Source: JANQFV01 sp964468185 | GTDB lineage: Bacteria > Planctomycetota > Phycisphaerae > UBA1845 > Fen-1342 | Direction of reading: 5' to 3' | DNA: 64,000 nucleotides | Assembly: GCA_964468185.1 (NCBI GenBank) | Contig: CAYXTR010000023.1 | Location: 1 to 64,000 of the forward strand | Part shown: piece by piece, positions 28,568-36,891 of the stretch | Position numbering within the stretch: position 1 is the first letter of the stretch | How the letters are laid out: every line of letters starts with the position of its first letter | The notes under the pieces: generated by a model | The model's database searches: none | Told to the model about the DNA's origin: nothing | What the model saw: the letters and a program-made list of their open reading frames with translations, nothing else | Position numbers and translations under genes: made by a program

Positions 28568-28725
28568 GCTCCAGCTCCCCAAACCGGTTACCAGACAATA
28601 GCATGAATACGTCTTGATCAGGTTAGCGGGTGGGGGCTTGTGATGCAAACAGGAAGCGCATTGGGGCGGTTATTGCTTCAGGCGTCGATGCCGCGCGGGC
28701 TGGGACGAGTGTCCGATAACGAAGC

Positions 28726-28752
28726 GCCCGACGGCCGTTGCGATCGTCGGGC
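28726..28752 (-). terminator. hairpin between the two precursor genes
   Basis: GCCCGACG (28726-28733) pairs perfectly with CGTCGGGC (28745-28752) across an 11-base loop. It lies 34 bp downstream of the first precursor's stop. No T-run follows on the minus strand, so it may stabilise the precursor message or attenuate readthrough rather than fully terminate. Confidence 0.35.
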
Positions 28753-28785
28753 GTGAAGGATGTCGTGAGTACGGAGCGCCGCCGT

Positions 28786-29184
28786 CTAGGCGTCTGCGTA
28801 GTTGATATAGTCGCAGTAGGCCCCGTCGCAGTGTTCGTAATCGCGGCCCGCGCCATCGCAGTAGCCGCAGTTCTCGCTGTAGCCGCCCCCGTCGGAATAG
28901 TTGATGTAGTCGCAGTAGTTTCCGTCGCAGTGGTAATAGTCGCGGCCGGCGCCGTCGCAGTAGCCGCAGTTTCCGCCGCCGCCACCGCCTTCGGTGTAGC
29001 CGCCTTCGGAGTAGACGACGCCCTCCAGGTCGTCGAGCACGTCACCGAGGTCGCAGCTACCGCCGCCGCCGAGGGCGACGATCGCGCTCAGGGCTCCGAG
29101 GCCGGCCGCTTTTTCTCCGATCTGCTTGAAGAACGCGCGGCGGCTGATCGGACTGAGTTGCTCCGGATTGTCTGGTTGTGACAT
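28786..29184 (-). CDS. Tat-exported repeat precursor (two Tyr/Cys/Asp repeats)
   Basis: The 132-residue protein shares the LSPISRRAFF leader with the next precursor: Tat motif at residues 14-20, then a hydrophobic Ala/Gly core and Cys44. A short Gly-rich linker contains YSE and YTE. Two 27-residue repeats lie at 73-99 and 106-132, each with four Cys (CGYCDG, HCDG, YCDYINY). The second repeat ends exactly at the C-terminus. AGGAG stands eight bases before the ATG, and a promoter is visible 67-95 bp upstream. It is the first gene of the cassette and a probable substrate of the radical SAM enzymes. Confidence 0.85.
   Translation of the reverse strand: MSQPDNPEQLSPISRRAFFKQIGEKAAGLGALSAIVALGGGGSCDLGDVLDDLEGVVYSEGGYTEGGGGGGNCGYCDGAGRDYYHCDGNYCDYINYSDGGGYSENCGYCDGAGRDYEHCDGAYCDYINYADA
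28789..28968 (-). repeat. two 81-bp coding repeats in precursor 1
   Basis: The cores are at 28888-28968 and 28789-28869, related to the four repeats of the other precursor. Divergence between the two copies is higher here (for example DYYH versus DYEH), suggesting an older duplication. Confidence 0.85.
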
Positions 29185-29250
29185 CTTTCGGACTCCTGAG
29201 GGGTCGTCTGTTTTTGGACTTCAGGACACAGATATCGGACCCGCGACGGC

Positions 29251-29279
29251 AGTTTAGCGTGACGTTCCCGCCCGGTCAA
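29251..29279 (-). promoter_or_regulatory. sigma-70-type promoter of the repeat-precursor operon
   Basis: On the minus strand TTGACC (29279-29274) and TAAACT (29256-29251) are separated by exactly 17 bp, with five and four consensus matches. Transcription would start near 29244, about 60 bp before the first precursor's ATG. Confidence 0.55.
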
Positions 29280-29999
29280 CGAGTTTTTCGGCGTCGGCTG
29301 GCGAGGGTTTTTCGATCTTGCAACATTTACGCTGTGTGAGAGCGGACGTTGTCCTGGTGCTCGGGGGGGGGCTGCCCGGGGGCGGGTGGCCCGCGACCGG
29401 CGGGTGAGGAGGGCGGGGGTGGGGCGACTGCGGTCGGCCCCGGGGGGCCCGATAGGGGATCTACGGTACGTCCCCAACCCCAATATTCGGTTGACATTGA
29501 TGGGCTGACCGGTCACAATAAGCAACTGTGGAGGAGGAGGAGCCTTCGGGAAAGCGCCTCTGACGGCATCAAGCAGTTCTCGCCGCCGCAGGTATTTTCC
29601 GGCTCTCCCCTATATGGAAACGTGCTTAGCTCAGTCAGGGTGTGAAAGCTGAACTGTCGAGTACGAAATCTGGGGATCGAGGCGAGAGTGCGACCATCGT
29701 GGTCGACGCGTTTGATGAGGGGTCAGATGCGGTTCGGGATCTGCTGTTGTCGTTGCACATGTTGTTGCAGCAGCACCAACTCGGTCCTGCCCGCCGCCCT
29801 TCGCTCGCCTGCCCCGCGCGGTTCAAGTTCCTCCAACCCCCCTTTCACGTCCGCTGCGGTTAATTACGTTGCCTCCACGCAAAGTGTTCCGACTCATGTC
29901 AGTGCTTGGTTTGTTCCGAGCCTGGTCGGGCACAGGTCTTTCACTAAGGTCGGAGCTGAAGGAAGTCGGCTGCGAGTCTCTTAAGGAGGACAGGTTGTC
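29280..29999. other. intergenic region between divergent cassettes
   Basis: No convincing gene was found. TTGACA (29491-29496) and CACAAT (29514-29519) with a 17-bp spacer form a possible plus-strand promoter, but it would leave a leader of almost 480 bases before the secreted protein at 30000. The ribosome site of that gene, AAGGAGG, is at 29983-29989. Short reading frames here have no recognisable features. Confidence 0.4.
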
Positions 30000-32900
30000 A
30001 TGAAGAGAGGAATGGGTATTTTCTGTATTCTGCTTCTGGGCGCATTCGCCGTCCAGGCGGACACGGCTGGCATCAGCGCCGTGCCGCAAGACCTTAACAC
30101 TGTGCAGGCTGTGGCGCCTCAGCACGGCGGTTCGGCGGTTCTTGACGAATTGTGCCCGCCGGATTCGCTCCTCAGCCAGATTCCGACTGGTCCCGACGGG
30201 AGCTGGTCGTTTGGCACCTCGGATCTGGACTCGGGCTACCGCATTGCTGAGTGGTACTCGATCACCGGTCAGGTCGTTGAGTTGACCTGGTGGGGCCTTG
30301 CGCTCCAGTTCGACGGTGGCGGGTGGTCCGGCTGCACCGAGGACCCCACGCCGTTCACGATCACCATGTACGAGGACAATGGTGGTGTTCCGGGTGCCGA
30401 AGCGTGCTCGTACACCGTCAACGTCACGCCGGTGTACACCGGTGTCCTGTACAGCGGCATTTATGAGCTGGTCCGCTACAACGCGATCCTCGCGCCGTGC
30501 ACCCTGATGGAGGGTTGGCTGGTGATCGAGGGTGGTCCTGAAGGCGACATTTGCTGGTTCCTGTGGGGCAGCTCGGAAGAAGGTCCGCAGCTTTCGCTGC
30601 AGTACCAGGACGGTGCCTGGGGCGCCACGGGCTACAGCCGCGCGCTGTGCATTGGTGGCGAGTATGTCCCGACCTTCGGTGCGTGCTGTGACGATTCGAC
30701 CGGCATGTGCGAAGACGGCGTCGAGATCATCAACTGCACCGGTCGTTTCGTGGCCGACACCCTGTGTGCCGACCTCGATCCGCCGTGCGGCGAGATCCCG
30801 GGTGCCTGCTGCTATCCGGACGGTACGTGCGAGATTCTGACCGAATCCGAGTGCATTTATCCTTGTGGTGACATCGACCTCGACGGCGACGTTGACATCG
30901 ATGACTTCTACGCGTTCGTCGGTCTGTTCGGCACCTGCGACGGTGGCCCGGCGGATCTCGACGGCGACGGCTGCGTCACCCTGCTCGACTACAACCTGTG
31001 GATCGAGTGCTACCGCACTGGCGGCGGCATGACTGGTGACTGGCTCGGCGAGAACACCACTTGCGACATGTGCCCCTGCATCGTCTTCTGCCCCGAGGGT
31101 GGCGTTCCTGAGGATGAGCCCTGCGGCGAAGACACCAACGGTGGCTGCAACATGGACGTCCCGACGTTCGAGCCCATCGAGTGCGGCATGACCAAGTGTG
31201 GTACGGCCTGGTTCGACGGTTCGACCCGTGACACCGACTGGTACGAGCTCGTGCTCACCGAGACGCAGCTCGTCACCCTGACGGCCGAGTTTGAGTTTGA
31301 AGGCATCTTTGGTCCGATCGGTCAGATCGTCCCCGGCGTCCCGGGTTGCGACAACACCACCGGCTCCATTGATCCGTATCTGATTCTGCCCGAGTGCACG
31401 CCCGGCACGCTGAGTGTCGAGTTTGGTCCGGGTACGTATTACATCTTCGCCGCCACCACGTTCGCCCAGAACGTCGCGTGCCCCGGCGACTACTACCTGA
31501 CGGTCACGTGCGAAGACGTCCCGGTCGGTGCCTGCTGCCTGCCGGACGGCACCTGCGAAGACGGCCTGTCGATTGGTATCTGCGAAGGCCTGTCCGGTAC
31601 GTTCCAGGGCGACGGCACGCTGTGCCAGGACATTGATTGCCCGCCCCCGATCCAGGGTGATTTCTGCACCGATCCGTTCATCGTGGACGCGCTGCCGTAC
31701 TACGTCGAAGGCAGCACCGTGGGCTTCTTCAACAGCTACGACGAGGTTTGCCCGTACAGCGGCTCGACCTCGCCTGACGTTGTTTACGCCTACACGGCCA
31801 CCGAAGATGTCACCGTGACGATCGACCTGTGCGAGTCGTTCTACGACACCAAGGTCTACGTCTACGAGAACGACTGCGTCGGCGGCGAAGCCATTGCGTG
31901 CAACGACGACGCGTGCAGCAACTCGCAGGGTGAGCCCTTCCGTTCGCGGCTTGACGAGGTCATGTTCACCGCTGGCAACACCTACTACGTCGTCGTTGAC
32001 GGCTACGGTGGCGAGAGTGGCGACTACATCCTCGAGATCATCCCGCTCGGCGCCGGCGCCTGCTGCCTGCCCGACACCACGTGCCAGGATGGCCTCACGC
32101 AGGTCGGTTGCGACAATCTCGGCGGTATCTTCCAGGGTATCGGCGTGATGTGCGCTGACGTGACCTGCCCCAGCGGTGCCTGCTGCCTGCCGACCGGCGA
32201 GTGCGTCCAGGTGCTGAATGAGACCGTCTGTCTGGACCTTGGCGGTGACTATCAGGGTGACGGCGTCCTCTGTGAAGACGTCGACTGCCCCGAGCCGCAG
32301 GGTGGCGATGCCTGCGAGAGCGCGACGCTCATCGACGCGCTTCCGTACTATGCCACTGGCAGCACCGTAGGCTTCAACAACCTCTACGACGCGGTCTGCC
32401 CGTACACCGGCTCGACCGCTCCGGACGTTGTCTTTGCCTACACCCCCGACGCGGACGTGCCGGTTGACATCAACCTGTGCGAGTCGGGCTACGACACCAA
32501 GGTCTACGTGTACGAGAACGACTGCGTGAATGGCGAAGAGATCGCCTGCAACGATGATGCGTGCAATGACTCGCAGGGTAACCCGTTCCGTTCGCTCCTC
32601 GAAGGTGTCCAGCTCTTCGCGGGCAACACCTACTACATCGTGGTCGACGGTTACGGCAGCTCGAGCGGCAACTTCGACCTGGCGATCACGGTCCCCGGCG
32701 TCGGTGCCTGCTGCTTCATCGACGGCTCGTGCGCTGATGGCTACTCCGAGTCGGCCTGCGTGGCCGATGGTGGTGCCTACCAGGGCAACGACGTGCTGTG
32801 TGCCGACATCACCTGCCCGGTCTGCGAGCCCTGCGACGGCAGCGAGATGCCCGAAGGTGAGCCGCCCTGTGGCGACGAGTACGAAGACATGTACAACGGT

Positions 32901-33386
32901 GGCTGCAACAGCACCCCGTTCGTCTTCCAGGAAGTCAACATCGGCGACGCGATCTGTGGCAAGTCCGGCACGTTCCTGTTCGGTGGCAGCGACTACCGCG
33001 ACACCGACTGGTTCCGCGTGAATGCGGGCTCGGCCGGCACGCTGACCTGGGAGATCGAGGCCATGTTCCCGATTCTCGGCTTCATCATTGATGCCGGTTC
33101 GGGTGACTGCGTTGACTACACCATCCTGACCAACCTAAGCGATGAAACCGGCGACCCGTGCTTCTTTGTCACGATGTCCGCCGCGGTCGTTGCCGGTCAG
33201 GACTACTGGCTGTGGGCCGGCCCCAGCATCTTCACCGGCATTCCGTGCGAGTCTGACTACCGCGCGGTTTCGTCGCTGACTGCTGGTCCGGTTGGTCCTG
33301 TCCAGCAGGCCAACGTCGTCGGTGAGGCCCCGAGCCTCAAGGCCAACTACGTCGCGCCCCAGAAGGGTGCCTCGATTGGCAACTAA
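30000..33386 (+). CDS. large secreted Cys-rich repeat protein with EF-hand pair
   Basis: The 1128-residue protein has a signal peptide (CILLLGAFAVQAD). It is a mosaic: six GACC modules (GACCLPDGTCEDGL type, near residues 226, 270, 509, 685, 726 and 901), a dockerin-like EF-hand pair (DIDLDGDVDIDDFYAFVGLF and PADLDGDGCVTLLDYN, about 289-339), two pre-peptidase-like beta domains (about 554-682 and 767-897) that are about 80% identical over long stretches, and two related DTDW domains (about 370-502 and 957-1094). AAGGAGG precedes the start. No protease motif is seen. It is probably an abundant cell-surface protein; its exact function is unknown. Confidence 0.82.
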   Translation: MKRGMGIFCILLLGAFAVQADTAGISAVPQDLNTVQAVAPQHGGSAVLDELCPPDSLLSQIPTGPDGSWSFGTSDLDSGYRIAEWYSITGQVVELTWWGLALQFDGGGWSGCTEDPTPFTITMYEDNGGVPGAEACSYTVNVTPVYTGVLYSGIYELVRYNAILAPCTLMEGWLVIEGGPEGDICWFLWGSSEEGPQLSLQYQDGAWGATGYSRALCIGGEYVPTFGACCDDSTGMCEDGVEIINCTGRFVADTLCADLDPPCGEIPGACCYPDGTCEILTESECIYPCGDIDLDGDVDIDDFYAFVGLFGTCDGGPADLDGDGCVTLLDYNLWIECYRTGGGMTGDWLGENTTCDMCPCIVFCPEGGVPEDEPCGEDTNGGCNMDVPTFEPIECGMTKCGTAWFDGSTRDTDWYELVLTETQLVTLTAEFEFEGIFGPIGQIVPGVPGCDNTTGSIDPYLILPECTPGTLSVEFGPGTYYIFAATTFAQNVACPGDYYLTVTCEDVPVGACCLPDGTCEDGLSIGICEGLSGTFQGDGTLCQDIDCPPPIQGDFCTDPFIVDALPYYVEGSTVGFFNSYDEVCPYSGSTSPDVVYAYTATEDVTVTIDLCESFYDTKVYVYENDCVGGEAIACNDDACSNSQGEPFRSRLDEVMFTAGNTYYVVVDGYGGESGDYILEIIPLGAGACCLPDTTCQDGLTQVGCDNLGGIFQGIGVMCADVTCPSGACCLPTGECVQVLNETVCLDLGGDYQGDGVLCEDVDCPEPQGGDACESATLIDALPYYATGSTVGFNNLYDAVCPYTGSTAPDVVFAYTPDADVPVDINLCESGYDTKVYVYENDCVNGEEIACNDDACNDSQGNPFRSLLEGVQLFAGNTYYIVVDGYGSSSGNFDLAITVPGVGACCFIDGSCADGYSESACVADGGAYQGNDVLCADITCPVCEPCDGSEMPEGEPPCGDEYEDMYNGGCNSTPFVFQEVNIGDAICGKSGTFLFGGSDYRDTDWFRVNAGSAGTLTWEIEAMFPILGFIIDAGSGDCVDYTILTNLSDETGDPCFFVTMSAAVVAGQDYWLWAGPSIFTGIPCESDYRAVSSLTAGPVGPVQQANVVGEAPSLKANYVAPQKGASIGN

Positions 33387-33520
33387 GTAAGTGAACCGGG
33401 CGTCGGCCGGTGCCAACGGGTGCCGGCCGGCTGCCCGCCTTTGAGTACGCTTTGTACGCGAATCTGTGAAAATTGAATGACTCTTGCATCTTCAGGAGGA
33501 TGCAGAAGGAGGAATGAGGA

Positions 33521-34033
33521 ATGAGTAGACTTGCTTGTATCGGGCTCGTGGTGTGCCTCGCGGCCGCCCCCGCCCTGGCTGATGTAATTGTCACCTTTGA
33601 GCCGGCGGCCGACACCGTCAATGTCGGCGAATCGACCACGGTCGATATCTACGCCGACATGACGACCGACGTCCTCGGTTGGGAACTCGACCTGACGATC
33701 GCCAATCCGGCGATCGGCAGCTACGATCCCATGATGACCACCGTCGGTCCGCTCTGGAACCAGGTCAGCTCCGATGGCGACGGCCTCGGCGGCCTGGCGT
33801 TTCCGGATCCGGTCACTGGTAACGACATCCTGCTCGCGACCATCACCCTCACGGGTGAGGCCGTTGGCGTCACCGATGTCGACCTCACCATCGACAATCC
33901 TGCCATTGAGGGTTTCCTCATTGACGGGAACGGCTTCGACACCTGGTCGGCCAACACCTTCACGCTGACCGTCGTTCCGGAGCCCGCCTCGCTGGCGCTG
34001 CTGGCCCTGGGCCTGCTGATCCGTCGTCGCTAG
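33521..34033 (+). CDS. PEP-CTERM sorted protein, cohesin-like
   Basis: The 170-residue protein has a signal peptide (CLAAAPALAD), a single beta-sandwich domain with cohesin-like features (VNVGESTTVDIYADM, LLATITLTGE), and a C-terminal VPEPASLALLALGLLIRRR sorting tail. PEP-CTERM tails are cut by exosortase in the cytoplasmic membrane. AGGAGG-like sites precede the ATG. A cohesin-like partner directly downstream of a protein with a dockerin-like EF-hand pair is suggestive, but binding is an inference. A strong terminator follows. Confidence 0.88.
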   Translation: MSRLACIGLVVCLAAAPALADVIVTFEPAADTVNVGESTTVDIYADMTTDVLGWELDLTIANPAIGSYDPMMTTVGPLWNQVSSDGDGLGGLAFPDPVTGNDILLATITLTGEAVGVTDVDLTIDNPAIEGFLIDGNGFDTWSANTFTLTVVPEPASLALLALGLLIRRR

Positions 34034-34081
34034 GCAACGGTGGTGAAAGGCGTTTCAGACGCCTGAACGACTGATTCGTAC

Positions 34082-34122
34082 CCGGCACCTCGTGGGATTC
34101 CGCGAGGTGCCGGTCTTTTTTT
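34082..34122 (+). terminator. rho-independent terminator after the PEP-CTERM gene
   Basis: CCGGCACCTCG (34082-34092) pairs with CGAGGTGCCGG (34103-34113), an 11-bp perfect stem with a 10-base loop, followed by TCTTTTTTT (34114-34122). This is the best terminator in the window and separates the surface-protein genes from the glycan cluster. Confidence 0.9.
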
Positions 34123-34217
34123 GCGCCTCGCCGCGTGGCGCAGTGACCTCAACCACGTCCCGCCGCCAGCCGATAACACCCACGAACCCAGAACCCCCTG
34201 ATGCCCCGGATGCACCT

Positions 34218-34919
34218 ATGCGCTGGCTCGACTACGCCTGGAAAGCCCGCCAGACCGCCCGCTTCCGGGCCCTGCATCACAAGTATCGTCACCACACGAT
34301 GATTCCGCGCGACATTTATGTCGCCAACCTCCACGCCGTCCTGGCGATGCACAAGGTCGCAGGCTGCATCATCGAATGCGGGGTGTGGCGTGGGGGCATG
34401 ATGGCCGGCATCGCCGAGGTGCTGGGGCCGGAGCGCAGCTATCACCTGTTCGACAGTTTCGAAGGATTACCGGACGCGAAACCGATCGACGGACCGGCGG
34501 CCCTGGCGTACCAGGCGGGTAGCGATCGCCCCGGCTATTTCGACAATTGTCGAGCCGATGTGTGTGACGCGCAGGAGGCCATGCGGCTCGCATCGGCGAC
34601 CGACGTGCACTTTCATGTCGGATGGTTCGCGCAGACGATGTCGGCCTTCATGCCCGAGGAGCCCATCGCCCTGCTCCGTCTGGACAGCGACTGGTTCGAC
34701 TCGACGATGACCTGCCTGACCCAACTGGTCCCGCACATGGCTCCCGGCGGGGTCATCCTGGTCGATGACTATTACACGTGGGACGGCTGCTGCCACGCGA
34801 TACACACCTACCTGGCCCGGGAGAATCGGCCGCTGCGCATTCGGCAGCCGCACGACCGCGTCTGTGTCCTCGTCATTCCGCGAGAATCGCCGCAGACCAC
34901 CGCAACCGCGCCAGTTTGA
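34218..34919 (+). CDS. TylF/MycF-family methyltransferase
   Basis: The 233-residue protein resembles macrocin O-methyltransferases of the TylF family: IIECGVWRGGMMAGIAEVL (SAM motif), YHLFDSFEGLPDAKP, LLRLDSDWFDSTMTCL and GGVILVDDYYTWDGC with acidic metal ligands. Such enzymes often methylate sugars. The start at 34218 was chosen because the longer reading frame begins inside the terminator hairpin. It leads a group of methyltransferase and glycosyltransferase genes, which suggests glycan decoration. Confidence 0.85.
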   Translation: MRWLDYAWKARQTARFRALHHKYRHHTMIPRDIYVANLHAVLAMHKVAGCIIECGVWRGGMMAGIAEVLGPERSYHLFDSFEGLPDAKPIDGPAALAYQAGSDRPGYFDNCRADVCDAQEAMRLASATDVHFHVGWFAQTMSAFMPEEPIALLRLDSDWFDSTMTCLTQLVPHMAPGGVILVDDYYTWDGCCHAIHTYLARENRPLRIRQPHDRVCVLVIPRESPQTTATAPV

Positions 34920-34924
34920 GAGCC

Positions 34925-35920
34925 ATGGCACTGATGAGCACCCCGACCTCCACGATGGCACCTGTCGAATCGGCTCTGGTGCGGCCGCGGAGTGGGCCGG
35001 TGATCAGTCCGCTCGTGCCCGAGGCTGAGGTGTCGCTGGTGCAGACCTGGTCGACGACCTGGCTGATTGCACGATGGCGGGAGCGACTGGGGATCGACAT
35101 CTCGTCGATCGTCGGCACGGCGCAGGAGATCGGGCTGTACCAGTGTTGTGCTTCCGGCCTGCGTTTCTTCGTGCCGGTCGCGATAGTCGGGGACAACCGG
35201 TTCTACGGTCAGCTCTCGCGTCATGACTGGTACTACATGCCGTGGAAATGGGAGCACCGGATGGCGCTGGCAGATCTTGCCCGTTGCGGCCGGATTTTGG
35301 AGGTGGGCTGCGGTCGCGGCGATTTTATCGGGCGGATTTCCGAGCGGCTTGGGGCGCACGTGGATGGGCTGGAACTCAATGAAGAGGCGGTTGCGCAGGC
35401 TCGGCGGGTCGGTCGGCGCGTGCATTGTGAGGATTTGGCGGACTTTGCTGCGGAGCGGGCCGGTCGGTATGACGCGGTATGCGCTTTTGAGGTCCTCGAG
35501 CATGTACCCCATCCACGGCCGTTTCTGGAGCGGATGCTGCGTCTGCTGCGCCCAGGCGGACGTTTGATTATCGCCGTTCCGAACCAGGATTCATTCATCC
35601 GGTGTGACGAGCAGAATCTGCTCGACATGCCGCCTCACCACGTCACCCGCTGGAACCCTGCGGTCCTGCGATATCTCCAGCGGATTTTGCCGGTGCACTG
35701 TCGGCGGCTCTGCACCGAGCCACTTCAGCCGTACCACGTGGATTGGTATCTCAGCACGCAGGATCGCCGGGATCGTCTCCTGCCGGCGACTCGTTTTCGC
35801 TATCTCAAGCGGCGTGTGCGTCGCGCGCTGGTGATGCCGCTGCTGCGTGGTAGTCGGCCCTGGCGCTATTTTGTTCGGGGTATGACGGTGTACGTCAGCT
35901 ACAGCTATCGGCCCGGCTGA
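34925..35920 (+). CDS. class I SAM methyltransferase, glycan cluster
   Basis: The 331-residue protein has the SAM-binding motif ILEVGCGRGDFIGRIS, post-I GLELNEEAV and the FEVLEHVPHPRPFLERMLRL segment of Methyltransf_11/23-type enzymes. A longer N-terminal region (about residues 1-105) contains Cys-Cys and aromatic residues resembling a binding domain. The gene begins five bases after the preceding stop, so the two are cotranscribed. The basic, Arg-rich C-terminus could contact membrane or polyanionic substrate. The substrate is unknown. Confidence 0.82.
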   Translation: MALMSTPTSTMAPVESALVRPRSGPVISPLVPEAEVSLVQTWSTTWLIARWRERLGIDISSIVGTAQEIGLYQCCASGLRFFVPVAIVGDNRFYGQLSRHDWYYMPWKWEHRMALADLARCGRILEVGCGRGDFIGRISERLGAHVDGLELNEEAVAQARRVGRRVHCEDLADFAAERAGRYDAVCAFEVLEHVPHPRPFLERMLRLLRPGGRLIIAVPNQDSFIRCDEQNLLDMPPHHVTRWNPAVLRYLQRILPVHCRRLCTEPLQPYHVDWYLSTQDRRDRLLPATRFRYLKRRVRRALVMPLLRGSRPWRYFVRGMTVYVSYSYRPG

Positions 35921-36099
35921 GGGATGTGCCGGGCGGCGTGCAGAGGTGCGCTGCGCAAGAACCGCGCTGGCTGGCCATCTCAAACGCCCCCGCGCAGCGA
36001 CCCGATAGTGAAAGGTGAGGGCCGCGGACGGCCTGCCATTTGCAGTTGCCCCGCACAGAAGCGCGGTTGCGCACGGAATGACGCGGCAGCGGACCAAGA

Positions 36100-36891
36100 A
36101 TGGATGAGCAGTCTACAAATCGTTCGTTGCTGGTACGGGCCGGCCGGGTGCTCCAGCAGTGGCTCATGCGTTATGCGGGACTCCGCGTGGAACGCGTGCG
36201 ACGTCGCAGCAAGCGCAGCAGCGAACGCGTCCGGTATGATTTTCAACGCCGCTTCATCGCTTTTGACATCCCGGAGGGCGCAGCGGTCCTCGACGTCGGC
36301 AGCGGCGGTGACCCGTTTCCCTTTGCGACGACTTTGGTGGATCGGTATGTCGACCAGACGCATCACCGCCACGCGCCGCTCATTCGCGACAGCCGGCGAT
36401 TTGTGGAAGCTGATATCGCGGATCTGCCGTTCGCTGACAATGAATTCGAGTTCGTTTATTGCGCGCACGTGCTCGAGCACGTGCCGGACCCGATTGCGGC
36501 TTGTCGGGAGTTGATGCGGGTCGGTCGCCGCGGCTACATCGAGACGCCGACGCTGGGCAAGGATGTGCTCTTTGCCTGGAACGTACCGGAGATGCACAAG
36601 TGGCACGTGGTTGCTATCGCGGATCAGCTCTGCTTCTTCGAGCTCAGCCCGCGGCAGAGCGAGGGTGTGCGCAGCAAGGTGTGGCGTGAGCTGATCCTCG
36701 GCAAGTGGGAGCATCCGCTTCAGGACATGTACTTCGACAATGAAGACCTGTTCAACGTCATGTTTTTATGGCATGGCGGCTTCACCGTGCAGGTCTTCCG
36801 GCTCGACGGCACGCATGATACGTACGCGCCGCCGGCCCGCGCGGGCTCCGCGCAAGCTGCGGCAACCCCGTGCGTGGAGGCGCCGTCTTGA
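36100..36891 (+). CDS. class I SAM methyltransferase, glycan cluster
   Basis: The 263-residue protein shows VLDVGSGGDPFPFAT (SAM motif), an acidic DIADLPFADNEFEFVYC segment and VLEHVPDPIAACRELMRV, typical of Methyltransf_11. LFAWNVPEMHKWHV and WREL repeats of aromatic residues form the probable substrate region. Its TGA stop overlaps the TTG start of the glycosyltransferase that follows, so the two are translationally coupled. It probably methylates a glycan or lipid-linked intermediate; the evidence is contextual. Confidence 0.82.
   Translation: MDEQSTNRSLLVRAGRVLQQWLMRYAGLRVERVRRRSKRSSERVRYDFQRRFIAFDIPEGAAVLDVGSGGDPFPFATTLVDRYVDQTHHRHAPLIRDSRRFVEADIADLPFADNEFEFVYCAHVLEHVPDPIAACRELMRVGRRGYIETPTLGKDVLFAWNVPEMHKWHVVAIADQLCFFELSPRQSEGVRSKVWRELILGKWEHPLQDMYFDNEDLFNVMFLWHGGFTVQVFRLDGTHDTYAPPARAGSAQAAATPCVEAPS

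Noticed and set aside
27803..28606. Plus-strand Val/Ala-rich and minus-strand Thr/Ala-rich reading frames over the precursor repeats
   Set aside because: They are alternative-frame readings of the repeated DNA. Only the minus-strand frame with Tat signal, ribosome site and paralogous second gene makes biological sense.
29491..29519. Strong-looking TTGACA-17-CACAAT as the promoter of the 30000 gene
   Set aside because: Not rejected as a promoter outright, but the leader would be almost 480 bases and no gene lies between, so I did not assign it to that gene with confidence.
29615..29700. tRNA-like D-arm sequence (TTAGCTCAGTCAGGG)
   Set aside because: No matching acceptor stem, anticodon arm or TTCGAAT-type T arm follows.
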